Source: Actinomycetes bacterium (GTDB lineage Bacteria; Actinomycetota; Thermoleophilia; Gaiellales; Gaiellaceae). From it: a stretch of DNA of 7,838 bases. Below, one piece after another: positions 5,272 through 7,838 of this stretch. Position numbers and translations under genes: made by a program. The notes below the pieces were generated by a model. That model was not told the DNA's origin. It saw nothing but the letters and a program-made list of their open reading frames with translations, and searched no databases. The first letter of the stretch is position 1, and every line of letters starts with the position of its first letter. The stretch lies in the NCBI GenBank assembly GCA_025350775.1, contig JANXXF010000066.1, forward strand, positions 1 to 7,838, read 5' to 3'.

Positions 5272-6343
5272 CCCAGCGGCCGTCCCGCTGGACGACCTCG
5301 CCGTCCAGCTCGATCCGCCCGCCGGGGCGCAGATCTTTGACGATGTCCCAGTGGATCGCGCTGTCGTTGGTGCCGCCCACCCGCGTGTAGCTCTGGCCCA
5401 GGGCGAGGTGGATCGTGCCGGCGATCTTCTCGTCGAAGAGCGTGTTGCGCATGTACGTCGTGATGCCCTCGTTGCAGCCGATACCGAGCTCGCCCAGCCG
5501 CTTCGCGCCCGCGTCGGTGGCCAGGGCGGCGTGGAGCGCCTGCTCGCCCACCCGCGCGGAGGCCTCAACGACCTCCCCGGCGCGAAAGACCAGGCGGATG
5601 CCCTCGATCGGGTGGCCGTCGTGCTCGGCCGGGAACTCCCCGAACTCGATTACGCCCTCCGCCGAGTCCTCGACGGGAGAGAAGAAGAACTCTCCGTCTG
5701 GAAGGTTGTGGAAGCCCTGGCTGACCGCACCGCGGCGGCCCTCCAGCGACAGCCGCAGATCGGTGCCGGCGCCGACGATGCGCACCTCGCGCGCCGCGTC
5801 GAAGCGATCGCAGTAGCCACGCATCCGCGCTCCCTCGGCCTTCCAGTCCCGCAGCACGGCGGCGAAGAGGAGGTCGGCGAACGCGTCCGTCGTCAGCCCG
5901 GCCTCCTGCGCCAGGGCGGGCGTCGGGTACTGGCAGCCGACCCATGGGATCTCGTCGTTCATTGAGCGGCGGAAGAACGGGCGGCGGGCTTGCCGAATCA
6001 ACGCCAGCTGCTCGACCGTGAGGTCGGCCTCCTGGCGCATGTTCTCGGGCGCGAGGATCGAGATGCGCGCATCCATCTGCTCGATCAACACGAGGTCGGC
6101 GGGCGGGAGCGTGCCGACCAGTGCGTCCGGTGCGTGGCGGGCCCAGTTGAGATCGACGGGCCACTCCGTCCAACTGACGCGCGATAGCGCGTAGGCGCCG
6201 CGCGAGGCGATCTGCCGGACGACCTCGTCGTGGAGCGGCCGCGCCAGCGGCGTCGTTCGGATCAGGACCTGCCAGCCGGGCTGGACGTCGAGCGAGTGCT
6301 CGACGAGGAGGCGGGCATACGCGGTGATGCGGGAGTCGGTCAC
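5264..6343 (-). CDS. M29-family metallo-aminopeptidase (thermophilic aminopeptidase type)
   Basis: A 359-residue soluble aminopeptidase of family M29 (AmpS/AmpT/PepS type; usual length about 360-410). It frees N-terminal amino acids from peptides using two metal ions. Candidate ligands, assigned by motif and spacing, are E218 (LPDGEFFFSP), E285 (LGELGIG), H312 (GTIHLALG), and H331 plus D333 (AIHWDIV). NTLFDEKIAG (300-309) and ALGQSYTR (314-321) are the usual neighbours of the active site. The start is GTG at 6343-6341: the protein begins in the family-typical way and a TACCGT box ends 8 bases before it, while no Shine-Dalgarno is visible. It is convergent with the transporter and divergent from dnaK, from which it is separated by 226 bases. 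With pepT on the other side of the transporter it suggests a peptide-utilisation group. Family assignment is strong; substrate preference is unknown. Confidence 0.92.
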   Translation of the reverse strand: MTDSRITAYARLLVEHSLDVQPGWQVLIRTTPLARPLHDEVVRQIASRGAYALSRVSWTEWPVDLNWARHAPDALVGTLPPADLVLIEQMDARISILAPENMRQEADLTVEQLALIRQARRPFFRRSMNDEIPWVGCQYPTPALAQEAGLTTDAFADLLFAAVLRDWKAEGARMRGYCDRFDAAREVRIVGAGTDLRLSLEGRRGAVSQGFHNLPDGEFFFSPVEDSAEGVIEFGEFPAEHDGHPIEGIRLVFRAGEVVEASARVGEQALHAALATDAGAKRLGELGIGCNEGITTYMRNTLFDEKIAGTIHLALGQSYTRVGGTNDSAIHWDIVKDLRPGGRIELDGEVVQRDGRWVS

Positions 6344-6351
6344 GGTAGCGC

Positions 6352-6357
6352 ACGGTA
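6352..6357 (-). promoter_or_regulatory. Candidate leaderless -10 box for the M29 aminopeptidase
   Basis: TACCGT on the minus strand is followed by eight bases and the GTG start. The hexamer and spacing are the same as in front of the transporter gene (4385-4390). No -35 match lies 16-18 bases upstream. The rest of the gap toward dnaK (about 6358-6470) is GC-rich; apart from the heptamer GCCGGGC occurring three times (6384, 6413, 6445) I see nothing structured in it. Confidence 0.45.
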
Positions 6358-6471
6358 ACTCATTCCAGGTAGCGGCCCCTCGTGCCGGGCGACTGCGGTG
6401 CTGCTCCAGGCGGCCGGGCGCAGGCCGGCGGCGCAGCGCGATTAGCCGGGCCTGATTGCGGGTAGAGGGAG

Positions 6472-6488
6472 GAGTGTGGGGTTAACTC
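6472..6488. promoter_or_regulatory. Weak HAIR-like inverted repeat upstream of the dnaK promoter
   Basis: GAGT (6472-6475) and ACTC (6485-6488) form an inverted repeat with a 9-base spacer, centred about 46 bases before the predicted dnaK start point. The order GAGT...ACTC and the ACTCA right half recall HAIR, the HspR operator of actinobacterial dnaK genes (CTTGAGT-N7-ACTCAAG). The spacer is two bases too long and the outer bases do not match. I treat it only as a candidate; the match could be chance. Confidence 0.2.
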
Positions 6489-6510
6489 AGCGGTCGCCCT
6501 GCCGACTATC

Positions 6511-6519
6511 TGCTATAAC
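6511..6519 (+). promoter_or_regulatory. Extended -10 promoter of dnaK
   Basis: TGCTATAAC contains TATAAC (five of six matches to TATAAT) preceded by the extended -10 TGn. It is the most AT-rich, consensus-like promoter element in the window. Transcription would begin near A6526, leaving a leader of about 44 bases. No -35 hexamer is seen at normal spacing, which the extended -10 may compensate for. Confidence 0.6.
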
Positions 6520-6522
6520 CAC

Positions 6523-6539
6523 ACTAAGATTTCCTCAGT
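6523..6539. promoter_or_regulatory. Operator-like inverted repeat over the dnaK start point
   Basis: ACTAAG (6523-6528) and CTCAGT (6534-6539) are inverted copies with one mismatch, separated by five bases. The repeat spans about -3 to +14 relative to the predicted start point, where a repressor would block transcription. It matches neither CIRCE (TTAGCACTC-N9-GAGTGCTAA) nor HAIR well. Heat-shock control is inferred only from the gene. Confidence 0.35.
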
Positions 6540-6556
6540 ACCCCGTTCTTCTCATT

Positions 6557-6562
6557 GGAGGA
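6557..6562 (+). promoter_or_regulatory. Shine-Dalgarno of dnaK
   Basis: GGAGGA ends 7 bases before the ATG at 6570 and fixes the start. An out-of-frame ATG at 6563 lies too close to be used. This is the only textbook Shine-Dalgarno preceding a gene start in the window. Confidence 0.8.
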
Positions 6563-6569
6563 ATGCCCC

Positions 6570-7838
<1,269 letters not shown>

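Noticed and set aside
6384..6451. Three copies of GCCGGGC between the M29 gene and dnaK, considered as a repeat array
   Set aside because: A 7-base all-GC word with unequal spacing (29 and 32 bases) is easily expected by chance at this base composition.

Overview
This is a strongly GC-rich bacterial chromosome segment with dense gene packing and many GTG starts. It carries seven recognisable protein genes: six complete, and one (dnaK) cut by the right edge. A possible eighth gene is cut by the left edge. I see no mobile element, CRISPR array, tRNA or rRNA. A CDP-alcohol phosphatidyltransferase of the phosphatidylinositol-phosphate-synthase type, Actinobacteria-like DnaK sequence and apparently leaderless GTG-start genes point to an actinobacterium. 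The DnaK carries a roughly 22-residue nucleotide-binding-domain insertion that mainstream Actinobacteria lack. A deep-branching lineage such as Thermoleophilia is therefore my best guess, but the sequence does not prove it.

Left part, minus strand (89-1485): a two-gene operon of a multipass PAP2/AUR1-type phosphatase or phosphotransferase followed, with a 4-base stop/start overlap, by the putative phosphatidylinositol-phosphate synthase. They look like consecutive enzymes of inositol-lipid synthesis. A TACAAT -10 box lies in the 72-base gap upstream.

Middle part, minus strand (1558-4378): moaA (GTP 3',8-cyclase of molybdenum cofactor synthesis) sits 28 bases behind a small PilZ-domain gene (predicted c-di-GMP receptor). 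The PilZ gene has its own -35/-10 pair. Upstream of it is pepT, an M20-family tripeptide aminopeptidase with every expected zinc and catalytic residue.

Right-centre (4399-6343): an EamA/DMT-type 10-helix transporter is divergent from pepT, with only 20 bases between the two start codons. It is convergent with an M29 metallo-aminopeptidase, and the two stop codons sit inside one 8-base palindrome. The transporter is thus flanked by two aminopeptidases.

Right end (6344-7838): a 226-base intergenic region leads to dnaK, the only gene here with a textbook Shine-Dalgarno and a long leader. It has an extended -10 promoter and candidate operator-like inverted repeats.

The most interesting signals are regulatory. 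Several genes have a TACnGT-like -10 box 6-8 bases before a GTG start (leaderless transcription). The pepT/EamA gap is short enough that opposing -10 boxes overlap on the same bases, predicting one symmetric bidirectional promoter. A second lead is the PAP2-type gene coupled to the PIP synthase as a candidate phosphatidylinositol-phosphate phosphatase.
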